From Clostridia bacterium (GTDB lineage: Bacteria; Bacillota; Clostridia; Lachnospirales; Lachnospiraceae): a stretch of 64,000 bases of DNA. The stretch is taken from positions 463,099-527,098 of the forward strand of contig CAJTHL010000001.1 in assembly GCA_910576205.1 (NCBI GenBank), in the 5' to 3' direction. The notes below the pieces were generated by a model. It was not told where the DNA came from and ran no database searches. It saw only the letters and a list, made by a program, of their open reading frames with translations. Made by a program: the position numbers and the translations under genes. Positions 45,626 to 54,138 of this stretch are shown here, one piece after another; position 1 is the first letter of the stretch; every line of letters starts with the position of its first letter.

Positions 45626-46768
45626 TTATTCCAGGCTGGCGTATCTGCCAAGAATCGCGGCCACATGGGGCACCACGGTCTTTTCCTCCCGCCGCATCAG
45701 CTGGTATTTCCGGTCTGCTGGCCCTGTCAGCGGGGAAAACAGGGACTGCACCACCAGGCCCTCCCTGGGAATTTTCATATCCTCAAACAGGGTTTGATAA
45801 AACCCTTCATAATCCAGCGGTGTGAAGTCGCAGGCAATCAGCGCAATATCCTTCTTAAGGCCCACCCTCAGGTCATATAATGATTTTGCGTCTGCCAGGG
45901 AAAAATTGTTTACGCCCCGGAGGAATTTCATCTTATTAAGATTCCCAATATGCTGGTTGGCGCAGCCGCACCAATGGATAATTCCTCCCCCAAAGGCCTC
46001 CATAAGCCTCTCGTTGTAGGGGATGACAAACTCCTCATACAAATCCGCGGATAAAATAATGGCGTCGTCGTCCGCAAACCAGATGCCGATACCCTCGGGC
46101 ACATAGATCCCCTGGTCTCCAGCGCAGCAGTTTAAGGGTTCCCCAATAACCTCCTTCTGTAGCTTTACCCAGCGGATCAAGGCTTCCGTCACCAGCTCCA
46201 TCAGCCCGTGAACCTTCTTTGGGTAGTCGTACATCCAGTAAAAAAGCTTATCATACCCGCAGAGCTGCAGCGCCGTAGTCAGGGGGCCCTGGCAGTCTGT
46301 AATCCCCACAGGAATATCGCTATGGCTCTTAAAATATCTGAGGAACTTTATCACATGGGGCATAAGCCCGTCCTTTTCCATATCCGGAAGCCGCAGCCTG
46401 TCCAGATCCTCCACCCGCTCTACCACCGTGCCGGAATGGGCGGGATCCATCTTATCCATAAATTCAATCCTGCTGCCGAAGGCAGAGCAGAGCACCCCCG
46501 TCCCCATAAAGGGCATCAGATAAGGCACATAATGATCTTCCACCGTCTCATAGTGATGCCCGAATTGTTCCACCTGCCGTTTATACATCACCGCCGGTTC
46601 CTGGAAATACCTGTCCGGAATCGCCTCCGGCTCCTCCCCAAATACAAAGTAGTTGGCGTTATTTATCACATAGGGAAACGCGCCGGCAAGCTCTCCGCAA
46701 AAGGCGCGGGTAATAAGATCCTTTGAAACCTTATTTCTTTCCTTATATAATTCCTGTATATTATCCAT
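45626..46768 (-). CDS. URO-D superfamily protein, divergent form without a third zinc ligand
   Basis: 380 aa from the ATG at 46768, which has AGGAGG 10 nt ahead. The barrel blocks of the family are present (VGITDCQGPLTTALQL, FADDDAIILSADLYEEFVIPYNERL). The His-x-Cys pair is H265/C267 in IIHWCGCA, but the C-terminal part (LVVQSLFSPLTGPADRKYQ) has no cysteine or histidine at the position of the third ligand. It is the last gene of the second module, 26 bp after the 351-aa canonical partner. A porphyrin-decarboxylase role is unlikely. It may be a substrate-binding or noncatalytic partner, or use a changed metal site. Confidence 0.83.
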   Translation of the reverse strand: MDNIQELYKERNKVSKDLITRAFCGELAGAFPYVINNANYFVFGEEPEAIPDRYFQEPAVMYKRQVEQFGHHYETVEDHYVPYLMPFMGTGVLCSAFGSRIEFMDKMDPAHSGTVVERVEDLDRLRLPDMEKDGLMPHVIKFLRYFKSHSDIPVGITDCQGPLTTALQLCGYDKLFYWMYDYPKKVHGLMELVTEALIRWVKLQKEVIGEPLNCCAGDQGIYVPEGIGIWFADDDAIILSADLYEEFVIPYNERLMEAFGGGIIHWCGCANQHIGNLNKMKFLRGVNNFSLADAKSLYDLRVGLKKDIALIACDFTPLDYEGFYQTLFEDMKIPREGLVVQSLFSPLTGPADRKYQLMRREEKTVVPHVAAILGRYASLE

Positions 46769-46794
46769 GGCTTCCTGCCTCCTTTTTTCCATTC

Positions 46795-47850
46795 CTATTC
46801 CCCAATTTCCCTTCCGCCTTTATTCTTAACGGCGTCTAACATGACATGGATATTCGCAAACGGCGTGCCTCCTCCCAGGGCGCAGCCCGGCCCCAGAATC
46901 ACCCCGGTGACTTTCCGGCCTCCTACTGTCCGCAGCATAGTCTCCGTCTCTGCCCGTACCTCCTCCGTTCCTCCATTCATCAAGGTAACCGGCGAAATCT
47001 GCCCCAGAATCGCCGTGCGTCCTTTAAGCCCGGGCCAGCTTTCCGCAAGGCGGGTTTTCTGATCGATCTCCAGAATATCCGCCTCAGTCTCTGTCATCTT
47101 CCCGATAATTCCCGTGGCGTTCCCGCAGATATGCAGGGCAATCAGCCCCCCTTCTCTGTGGACTGCCCGGATAAGCTTCCGCTCATAGGGAAAAGCGTAT
47201 GCCTCGTACATGGCGGGGGAAATCACGTCCGGCCCCGCCGTGCTGTCCCCGATGGAGGTGCAGTGGGCCCCCGCCTCCAGCATGGCCGTGCAGCAAAGTA
47301 TACCCGCCTGGGCCGCAATCTCCATAAGATGGGCGATATCCTCCGCCATATCCCTGTCGGTAAGCTCCATCAAAAGCCTGCTCATGCCCAGCATCTGGCT
47401 GGCCAGGCTGAAGGGCCCCTGGTCGCCCCGCCCCATTATGGCCACCTGATGGCCAAGCTTTTTACGCAAAAGCTTCACTGTCTCCAGGTTTGCCCGAAGC
47501 AGAGGCGCATCCAGGATTTTCCCTGTCACCGTCAGTTTATCCCACTCCCCGATGGCTTTTAGCACTGCCCCGGTTACTGCTGGAGCGTCCTCCTTGCGGA
47601 AGCTTACCCCGCATCCCATGGCCTGGGCCAGAGAGGCCGTGCCGTTTTCCACCAGCAACACATCGTGTCCGAATTCCTCCCACAAGGCAATCTGCCGCCG
47701 GGCCATCAGCTCTGGGTCCAGAACAAACCGGTCGAAGGTTTTCCCCGAGGTGCTGGCACATAGGGAAAAATTGTGTAAATCCGTGGGCATTCTGTCCACT
47801 TCCTCAAAGCGGACTGCCGCAAGAAATCTCTCTAATGAAGTCATTTTCAT
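46795..47850 (-). CDS. URO-D superfamily protein, MtaA/MtbA-like corrinoid methyltransferase type
   Basis: 351 aa. The complete zinc triad of corrinoid:thiol methyltransferases is present: H240 and C242 in LHICGN, C323 in LGPGCALGGGTPFANI. It also has GDSTAGPDVISPAMYEAYAFPYE and ILGQISPVTLMNGG. It lies 10 bp after the ATPase gene (47861), so it belongs to the transporter operon. It is a probable methyltransferase for a compound imported by the system; the methyl donor protein is not encoded here. The 332-aa protein at 292-1290 is its counterpart in the first module. Confidence 0.85.
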   Translation of the reverse strand: MKMTSLERFLAAVRFEEVDRMPTDLHNFSLCASTSGKTFDRFVLDPELMARRQIALWEEFGHDVLLVENGTASLAQAMGCGVSFRKEDAPAVTGAVLKAIGEWDKLTVTGKILDAPLLRANLETVKLLRKKLGHQVAIMGRGDQGPFSLASQMLGMSRLLMELTDRDMAEDIAHLMEIAAQAGILCCTAMLEAGAHCTSIGDSTAGPDVISPAMYEAYAFPYERKLIRAVHREGGLIALHICGNATGIIGKMTETEADILEIDQKTRLAESWPGLKGRTAILGQISPVTLMNGGTEEVRAETETMLRTVGGRKVTGVILGPGCALGGGTPFANIHVMLDAVKNKGGREIGE

Positions 47851-47860
47851 CTCTATTCTC

Positions 47861-49390
47861 CTACTGTAAGGCGGCCGCCTGCAGAATTTTCTCCTGGCTC
47901 ACCTCATCCCTTGTAAACTCTGCCTGGAATTTCCCCTCCGCCAGCACCAGAAAACGGTCGCACATTGCCATCAGCTCCGGCATCTCCGAGGACACCATAA
48001 TAATGCCAAGTCCCTTTGCCGCCATACAGCTCATAAGCCGGTAAATTTCCGCCTTTGCCCCCACATCGATACCCCGGGTGGGCTCGTCAAAAAACAGCAC
48101 CTTCAGATCTGTCATCATCCATTTGGCCAGCACTACTTTCTGCTGGTTTCCCCCGGAAAGCTGGTACAGGCGGGTCTCCATATCCGGCGCCTTGATGGAA
48201 AGCTCCTCAAAATACCTTCCGGCCTCCTGCCGTTCTCTTTGAAGATTCAGAAAACCGCCCCGCACAAGCTTGTCCAGACTGGCAAGGGTTATATTTTCCC
48301 GGATGGAAGCCCCGGCAATAAACCCGTTTCGCTTCCGGTCCTCCGTCACATAGCCGACGCCCGCCTTTTTGACGTCGAAGATGGATTTTTTGCTTATATT
48401 TTCCCCGTCCAGCCAGACCTCCCCGGACACCCCTTCAGTGTCCGCCCGGAAAAGCGCATGAAGCAGTTCGCTCCTTCCCGCTCCCACCAGACCCGCGATT
48501 CCCAGGATTTCTCCCCTGTGAAGCTGGAAATCCACATGGTCAATGATGTTTTTCTCCCGTATATAAGGATGGGGCACGCACAGCCCCTCCACCTTTAAAA
48601 GCACGTCGCCTTCAGGCACCTCCTCCTTGGGATACAACACCTCGATCTTCCTGCCTACCATGTCCTCGATAAGCTTCTGGGAATCCGCCTCCTCCCGTCC
48701 ATAGGCAGAAATATACGCTCCGTCCCGCAGCACGCAGACCCGGTCGCAAATCCGGAAAATCTCATCCATCTTATGGGAGATATACAGGCAGGACACATGG
48801 TTTTTCTTAAGCTCCCCCATAAGCCCCAGCAGATTATCCGCCTCCGTCTGCGTCAAGGCGGAGGTGGGTTCGTCCAGCACAAGCACCCGGGGCTTTCTGG
48901 AAAGGGCTCTGGCAATGGCCAGAAGCTGCTGCTGGGAGGTGCTTAAATACTTCACCTTCTGCGTGGGATCCACGTCCAGCCCTACCATGCCCAGATAGTT
49001 CTTTGCCTGCCGCTGCACTTCCCTCCAGTCCACCGTGTGGAACCTGGTGACGGGCAGATGGCCCAGGAAAAGATTCTCCCCCACGGACAGCTCCATGTGC
49101 AGGCTGATCTCCTGGTAAATCATCTCAATCCCCGCTTCCTCCGCGTCCCTGGTGGAGTGGAACCGGCACTCCTTTCCGTCCAGGAGAACCTTACCCTCGT
49201 AATTTCCAAAGCTGTCGCTGCCGGAGAGGATTTTCATCAGGGTAGACTTTCCCGCCCCGTTTTCCCCGCAGATTGCCAGCACTTCATCCTCTTTCAGTTC
49301 CATGGATACGTTGTTTAATGCGGTTACGCCGGGAAACCGCCTGGTAATATGCTTAAGTTCCAACAGAATCCCTTCTTTTTTCCCTGTCAT
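47861..49390 (-). CDS. Sugar-type ABC transporter ATPase with two nucleotide-binding domains (RbsA/MglA family)
   Basis: 509 aa. First domain: Walker A GENGAGKST, signature LSTSQQQ, Walker B VLDEPTSALTQ. Second domain: degenerate Walker A GLVGAGRSE, signature LSGGNQQKV, Walker B FFDEPTRGIDVGAK. The start is placed at the ATG at 49390, 7 nt after GGGGTG; the ATG at 49396 overlaps the permease stop (TGATG) and is also possible. Gene order is binding protein, permease, ATPase, URO-D, URO-D, unlike the first module, where the ATPase comes before the permease. Confidence 0.94.
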   Translation of the reverse strand: MTGKKEGILLELKHITRRFPGVTALNNVSMELKEDEVLAICGENGAGKSTLMKILSGSDSFGNYEGKVLLDGKECRFHSTRDAEEAGIEMIYQEISLHMELSVGENLFLGHLPVTRFHTVDWREVQRQAKNYLGMVGLDVDPTQKVKYLSTSQQQLLAIARALSRKPRVLVLDEPTSALTQTEADNLLGLMGELKKNHVSCLYISHKMDEIFRICDRVCVLRDGAYISAYGREEADSQKLIEDMVGRKIEVLYPKEEVPEGDVLLKVEGLCVPHPYIREKNIIDHVDFQLHRGEILGIAGLVGAGRSELLHALFRADTEGVSGEVWLDGENISKKSIFDVKKAGVGYVTEDRKRNGFIAGASIRENITLASLDKLVRGGFLNLQRERQEAGRYFEELSIKAPDMETRLYQLSGGNQQKVVLAKWMMTDLKVLFFDEPTRGIDVGAKAEIYRLMSCMAAKGLGIIMVSSEMPELMAMCDRFLVLAEGKFQAEFTRDEVSQEKILQAAALQ

Positions 49391-49395
49391 AAGCA

Positions 49396-50367
49396 TCACC
49401 CCAGCCCATACCGTTTTCTTCGAAGCTGATCCAGCCCCACGGCAAAAATAATAATAATACCCACCACAAGCTTCTGCCAGTAGGCGGAAATCTTCAGTAA
49501 CAGCAGCACATTTTCAATTACCATCATCAGCAGAGAGCCAAACAAGGTTCCCAGAATGCTTCCTGCGCCGCCAAACATACTGGTTCCCCCGATAATGACG
49601 GCTGCTACCACGGTCAGCTCATACCCGTTTCCCGAGCTGGGCTGGGCTGAATTTAAGCGCCCCGCCATCAGAATCCCCGCCATGGCCGCCGCCATGGCGC
49701 TCAGCACATACACGGAGATCTGGACGCGCCCCACATGGATACCCGCCAGCCGCGCCGTCTCTCTGTTTCCCCCAATGGAATAAACCTCCCTTCCATAACG
49801 GGTATATTTTAGCACAAAAGCTCCCAGCAACGCCAGCGCCAGCGCAATCCAGATTACATTGGGAATACCCCAGACCGTTCCCTGCCCAAGCGCCTTGAAG
49901 CTGTCCGGCAAAGGATACACAGGGCTTCCCATGGTCACGATCAGCACCAGGCCGTCACAGATATACATCATGCCCAGGGTAACAATCAGGGCAGGGATAT
50001 TTTGTTTTACAATCAGAAATCCGTTTACCAGGCCCACCACAAAGCCAAACAGTAGACCGGCTCCCACGCAAAGCAGGAGAGGCATCCCCCTCTGGGCGGC
50101 CATGGCGGATAAAATACCCGCCATAGCCATCACCCTGCCCACCGAAAGATCCAGTCCTCCGGTGATTAACACGTATGTCACGGCAATGCCGATGAGAAAT
50201 ATAAAGGAGGTGGAGCGCAGCACGTTTATTAGGTTGTCAGCCGAATAAAAGGTGCTGTTTGAGATACTGGCCACAAGAACCAGAACCGCCAGAACCAGCA
50301 CAATCCCAAGCTGGTCAAACCGCTCCACCGCCATGCGGAGCCGTCCTTTTTTCCCTCTCTGTTTCAT
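49396..50367 (-). CDS. Ribose/xylose-type ABC transporter permease
   Basis: 323 aa with 8-10 hydrophobic segments. LVNGFLIVKQNIPALIVTLGMMYICDGL and VVAAVIIGGTSMFGGAGSILGTLFGSLL are the family blocks, the latter being the ATPase-contact loop. It starts 24 bp after the binding protein gene, and its stop overlaps the ATPase start region. It is the channel of the second importer. Confidence 0.95.
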   Translation of the reverse strand: MKQRGKKGRLRMAVERFDQLGIVLVLAVLVLVASISNSTFYSADNLINVLRSTSFIFLIGIAVTYVLITGGLDLSVGRVMAMAGILSAMAAQRGMPLLLCVGAGLLFGFVVGLVNGFLIVKQNIPALIVTLGMMYICDGLVLIVTMGSPVYPLPDSFKALGQGTVWGIPNVIWIALALALLGAFVLKYTRYGREVYSIGGNRETARLAGIHVGRVQISVYVLSAMAAAMAGILMAGRLNSAQPSSGNGYELTVVAAVIIGGTSMFGGAGSILGTLFGSLLMMVIENVLLLLKISAYWQKLVVGIIIIFAVGLDQLRRKRYGLG

Positions 50368-50390
50368 CTGATCCTCCCATGTTCCTTTTT

Positions 50391-51401
50391 CTACATACCG
50401 TTTTTGTATGCTTCCAGATTATCCTTTGTGACAAGCGTTGTGCCGGAATCCTGCACAGACTCTGTGGTGCCTCCGTTCTTTACTGTCTCGATCATCTTCA
50501 CGGCCTCATAACCCATTTTATAAAAATTCTGGGTCATGGTTCCCCAGATCTTATCCTGGCCGATGAGATCCAGCACATCCTCTGTATCGTCGATGCCCAG
50601 CACACAGATCTGATCCAGCATCCCCCTTTCCGTAAGGGTCTGGGCCACGCCTAAGGGGCTGGTGGATTCCAGGCACCATATGGCGTCCAGCTCCGGGTAA
50701 GTATCCAGAATTGCGCTGGTCTTATTGGCCGCCTGGGCCGTATCGGAATTGGAGGTCTCGGTTACCACAATCTTTATATCCGGGTATTCCTTCTCCCACA
50801 AGGCCTTTCCGGCCTCCAGCTCCGCCATCTGGTTTTCCGTGTCCAGGCTTGTCACCAGACAGGCCACCTCCCCTTTTCCGCCCAGCTTTTCAGCCAGATT
50901 TCTGGCGGCCTGCTCACCGAAATTCACATAATCCGTTCCGATAAATGCGGTCCTGGTATCCTCCGCCGTATCCACGGCCGTATTTATCACTACAATGCCT
51001 CTCTCCTGGGCCTTTTGATACACCGTCTCAAATATGGATGGGCTTAAAGGACAACAGATAATACCGTCCACGCCTTCTGCAATGGCAAGCTCAATCTGGC
51101 GCACCTGCTCGTCCATATCGATATCTCCAGGGCCAACCCAGTTTACCGTAATGCCGCTTCCGGCAGCCGCATCCTCTGCCCCCTGTTTTGCCGCCAGCCA
51201 TACGGGATTTCCAAGAAGCGGCGTCACAAAGGTGATCTCCAGGGGTTCATCCTGTTCTGCCGCTTCTTCCGCCTCCTTTGCAGGCGCTTCCGTTCCCGCC
51301 TCCGGCTGCTTTGCCTCCTCCGCGGACCTGGAACCGCAGCCCACCATTCCCAGTGCCATAACTGCTGTCAGAAATCCCGCAACGATCTGTTTCTTTTTCA
51401 T
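50391..51401 (-). CDS. Sugar-type substrate-binding lipoprotein
   Basis: 336 aa. Signal peptide with lipobox LGMVGC, so C22 is the lipidated residue. The mature two-lobe fold has IELAIAEGVDGIICCPLSPSIFETVYQKAQERGIVVINTAVDT at about residues 106-148 and DAIWCLESTSPLGVAQTLTERG near 240-260. The CCPLSPS stretch is shared with the second binding protein at 51677-52642 (VTCPLTPSVF), which suggests both bind the same or a related ligand. It is the first gene of the second module's import operon. Confidence 0.94.
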   Translation of the reverse strand: MKKKQIVAGFLTAVMALGMVGCGSRSAEEAKQPEAGTEAPAKEAEEAAEQDEPLEITFVTPLLGNPVWLAAKQGAEDAAAGSGITVNWVGPGDIDMDEQVRQIELAIAEGVDGIICCPLSPSIFETVYQKAQERGIVVINTAVDTAEDTRTAFIGTDYVNFGEQAARNLAEKLGGKGEVACLVTSLDTENQMAELEAGKALWEKEYPDIKIVVTETSNSDTAQAANKTSAILDTYPELDAIWCLESTSPLGVAQTLTERGMLDQICVLGIDDTEDVLDLIGQDKIWGTMTQNFYKMGYEAVKMIETVKNGGTTESVQDSGTTLVTKDNLEAYKNGM

Positions 51402-51452
51402 CTGTTCTCTCCTTCCTTTTTCCGAAAAGTCTTTGTGTGTCCTGGTGGCCCC

Positions 51453-51480
51453 ATTATAGCAGGTCTGCCTGTTATCGCAA
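51453..51480 (-). promoter_or_regulatory. Promoter of the second module's transporter operon
   Basis: On the minus strand TTGCGA (51475-51480), a 16-bp spacer and TATAAT (51453-51458) lie 52 bp before the lipoprotein start codon. A CGCAAT repeat copy overlaps the -35. Confidence 0.75.
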
Positions 51481-51540
51481 TGGACGTACTTGCTGTCCCC
51501 TGGACAATCCTGCCTCTCTTTTTGCTATCCCAAAAACCAA

Positions 51541-51566
51541 CGCAATATCCGAAAGAAAACCGCAAT
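51541..51566. promoter_or_regulatory. Direct repeats CGCAAT, 20 bp apart, in the divergent control region
   Basis: CGCAAT occurs at 51541 and 51561, exactly two helical turns apart, and a third copy at 51476 overlaps the -35 of the other promoter. AraC-type regulators typically bind direct repeats at this spacing, so this is a good candidate site for the YesN regulator at 54116-55684. Confidence 0.5.
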
Positions 51567-51595
51567 TTTGTCTGGTTTTACCAAATAACGAATTC

Positions 51596-51624
51596 TTGTA
51601 AGGCATTTTTTTGTATGATATAAT
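51596..51624 (+). promoter_or_regulatory. Promoter of the sensing operon
   Basis: TTGTAA (51596-51601), a 17-bp spacer and TATAAT (51619-51624) lie 52 bp upstream of the second binding-protein gene. Confidence 0.8.
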
Positions 51625-51676
51625 GTATACATCCCAAAATACCGTTATATCCGGAATCAGCAGAAAAGGAATCCTT

Positions 51677-52642
51677 ATGAAGAGACACGCCGTTTTTATA
51701 TTTGCCCTCTGTGGCTTTACCATGTGCTTCCTGCTTTTCTTTCTGGCCAGCTCCTGCCAGGAAACGCCCCGTTTCCCTAAAGATATGAAACGCATTATCT
51801 TTGTTTCTCCCCAGAAAGACCTTCCCGTCTGGCAGCAGGCAGAAGCCGGATTTCTGGAGGCATCTGAAAAATACGGATTTTACGCAAAATGGACCGGAAG
51901 CCTGGACTGCAACCTGGAGGAAATGACCCGCCAGATACAGATTGCCATTGCCGGAGATATTGACGCCATCGTCACCTGTCCCCTCACCCCTTCCGTTTTC
52001 GACCAGGTATTCCAGCAGGCCCGGGAAGAGGGCATTCCCATCCTTACCGTGGCAGTAGACGCCTCAGACCCCCATATGCGAAGCGCGTTTATCAGCTCCG
52101 ACTATGAAAAGCTTGGCCATGACCAGGCAAAGGCGTTATACGAGGCAGTGGGGGAACCCATGCGCATCGGCATTATTATGAGTACCTACGACTCCCAGAA
52201 CCAGACTATCCAGGTAAACGAATTGAAGAAATTTATTGCGGATAAGGAGGACTGTGAAATCGTGGCTATTACCCAGGACTTTGCCAATCCCATCACCGGA
52301 ATGAACGTCTTTACAGATATGCTGGAGACACACCCGGAAATCAACGCCATGTTTGTCACATCCGGCGACGCCATCCAGAGCTACGGCAAGATACTGGCAG
52401 AAAAAAATCTGTCGGGGGAGATTACCCTTATTGGCATGGACGCCATTGACACCAATATCCGTGCTGTGAAGAGCCGTCAGATTTACGGCATTATGGACCA
52501 GGATTTTTACCAGATGGGATTTTTAAGCGGCGAATACGCCATGAAGCTTTTAGACGGGGAAGAAATTCCTTCCGAGACGTTCTGCGATTCCATGCTGATT
52601 ACAGGTGAAAATGCAGACAGATATTATCCAGAGGTACTATGA
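51677..52642 (+). CDS. Second sugar-type binding lipoprotein, likely the ligand sensor for the adjacent kinase
   Basis: 321 aa from the ATG at 51677 with AAAAGGA upstream. Signal peptide with a lipobox-like ASSC, so C27 is the lipid anchor. The RbsB fold is seen in QIQIAIAGDIDAIVTCPLTPSVFDQVF and IGMDAIDTNIRAVKSRQIYGIMDQDF. It is not in the transporter operon but overlaps the kinase gene (ATGA-type, 4 nt). In the XylFII-LytS system of Clostridium a binding protein like this presents ligand to a LytS-type kinase, and the same is likely here. Confidence 0.9.
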   Translation: MKRHAVFIFALCGFTMCFLLFFLASSCQETPRFPKDMKRIIFVSPQKDLPVWQQAEAGFLEASEKYGFYAKWTGSLDCNLEEMTRQIQIAIAGDIDAIVTCPLTPSVFDQVFQQAREEGIPILTVAVDASDPHMRSAFISSDYEKLGHDQAKALYEAVGEPMRIGIIMSTYDSQNQTIQVNELKKFIADKEDCEIVAITQDFANPITGMNVFTDMLETHPEINAMFVTSGDAIQSYGKILAEKNLSGEITLIGMDAIDTNIRAVKSRQIYGIMDQDFYQMGFLSGEYAMKLLDGEEIPSETFCDSMLITGENADRYYPEVL

Positions 52643-54138
52643 AAACATATTCCGTCAAAACCTATCTCACCCGCTTTACCCTAACGGTTACCGCCGCGCT
52701 GGTTATCATAACCCTGTCCGCTTTCAGCGGATGGCTGGTCAATCTCCGTCAGTATACCTCCATCACCTCCCAGTACGCCTCCTTTTCCATTTTGTCCAAC
52801 GAAATCAACCAGGCCTATGTAAGCCTGGACGACTATATCCAGAATCCCGCCCCGGAGGTTGAGGCCCGGTATCAGACCTCCATGACTGCGGTCAGGACAG
52901 CGCTGGAAACCATTGGATCCGGTTCGGAAACTCCCGATATTTACTATACAATGGTGGGAATCGAAAACATGATCGCAAAGGCTGACCAGATAAACCAGGA
53001 GATTATCCATACCCTCAGTCTGGATTCCTTCCATAATAATTACGCGTCCCACAGGGAATCCCGGACGCTCCTAAACTATATTAATCTGGAGCTGGCTTCG
53101 GCCGCCAGCCTGCAAAATGCCCATATGCAGACCAGGCTTTCCGCAATCACAAACCGGATCTATCTGGTGTTGTCTCTGCTGGCCGTCATTTCCCTGCTGA
53201 CGATTCTCTCCCTGCTGGCTTTCAGCATGGATTTCTCCAGAAAAATTTCCGCCCCCATCCGCCAGATCTCCGGCCAGGCGGAGGAGCTGGCAGGGGGCAA
53301 CCTTAAGACGGAGGATATTCCGGAACAGAATATGGAGGAATTTTCCAGAATCGCTATATCCTTAAATACCATGAAAGCTGAACTGGCCCGGACCATTGCC
53401 ACAATCAAAGAGCAGTCTGACATTGCCATGCGGTTAAAACAGAGCGAGCTGGAAAACCTGCGTATCTCCAACGATCTGAAAAATACGGAGCTGCGGGTCA
53501 TGCAGGCCCAGATCAATCCCCATTTTTTATTTAACACCTTAAACAGCATCAGCCGCCTGGCGCTCTCCTCTGGCAGTCACGAAATCGTCAGTCTGATCGA
53601 CGCTCTCTCCCAGATGCTGCGCTACAACCTAAACCATCTGGACCGTCCCATTACCCTGAAGGAAGAGCTGGAGAATCTGGAAAACTATCTCTATATCCAG
53701 GAAGTCCGCTTTAAGGACAGGCTGCACTTCCGGATAGAAAACCGCTCGGAACGGTTACAGCTGGGGATGCCCTGCCTCACCTTGCAGCCCATAGTGGAAA
53801 ATGCCATTCTCCATGGTCTGAAGCCCTACAATTATGAAGGAACGGTTCACATTGCCATCACGGATTTTCCCGATTATACAAAGATCGTCATCCAGGACGA
53901 CGGCGTCGGCATGGAGCAGCCGGAAATCCGCCGCATGGTGGGCGGAACCGCGGAAAGTTCCCCGGATTCCGTAAAACATACCAGCATTGGCTTTAAAAAT
54001 GTCATGGGCCGCCTACAGTCTTTTTTTGAAAGAGACGACTGTATTCTGGTGGAAAGCCAGCTTGGGGAGGGCACTACCATAACCCTGAAACTATACTGCA
54101 AAAGGAGGGATCCCCATGCATCGAGTATTGATTGTTGA
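52639..54138 (+). CDS. LytS/YesM-family sensor histidine kinase
   Basis: 499 aa. Membrane helices are at about residues 11-34 and 173-196, enclosing an outer helical region. A HAMP domain (SAPIRQISGQAEELAGGNL) and a coiled coil follow. The phosphoacceptor is H295 in QINPHFLFNTLNS, and the N box is PIVENAILHG with DDGVGME. It overlaps the binding-protein gene by 4 nt and the regulator gene by 23 nt. It senses ligand with the lipoprotein and phosphorylates the regulator at 54116. Confidence 0.94.
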   Translation: MKTYSVKTYLTRFTLTVTAALVIITLSAFSGWLVNLRQYTSITSQYASFSILSNEINQAYVSLDDYIQNPAPEVEARYQTSMTAVRTALETIGSGSETPDIYYTMVGIENMIAKADQINQEIIHTLSLDSFHNNYASHRESRTLLNYINLELASAASLQNAHMQTRLSAITNRIYLVLSLLAVISLLTILSLLAFSMDFSRKISAPIRQISGQAEELAGGNLKTEDIPEQNMEEFSRIAISLNTMKAELARTIATIKEQSDIAMRLKQSELENLRISNDLKNTELRVMQAQINPHFLFNTLNSISRLALSSGSHEIVSLIDALSQMLRYNLNHLDRPITLKEELENLENYLYIQEVRFKDRLHFRIENRSERLQLGMPCLTLQPIVENAILHGLKPYNYEGTVHIAITDFPDYTKIVIQDDGVGMEQPEIRRMVGGTAESSPDSVKHTSIGFKNVMGRLQSFFERDDCILVESQLGEGTTITLKLYCKRRDPHASSIDC

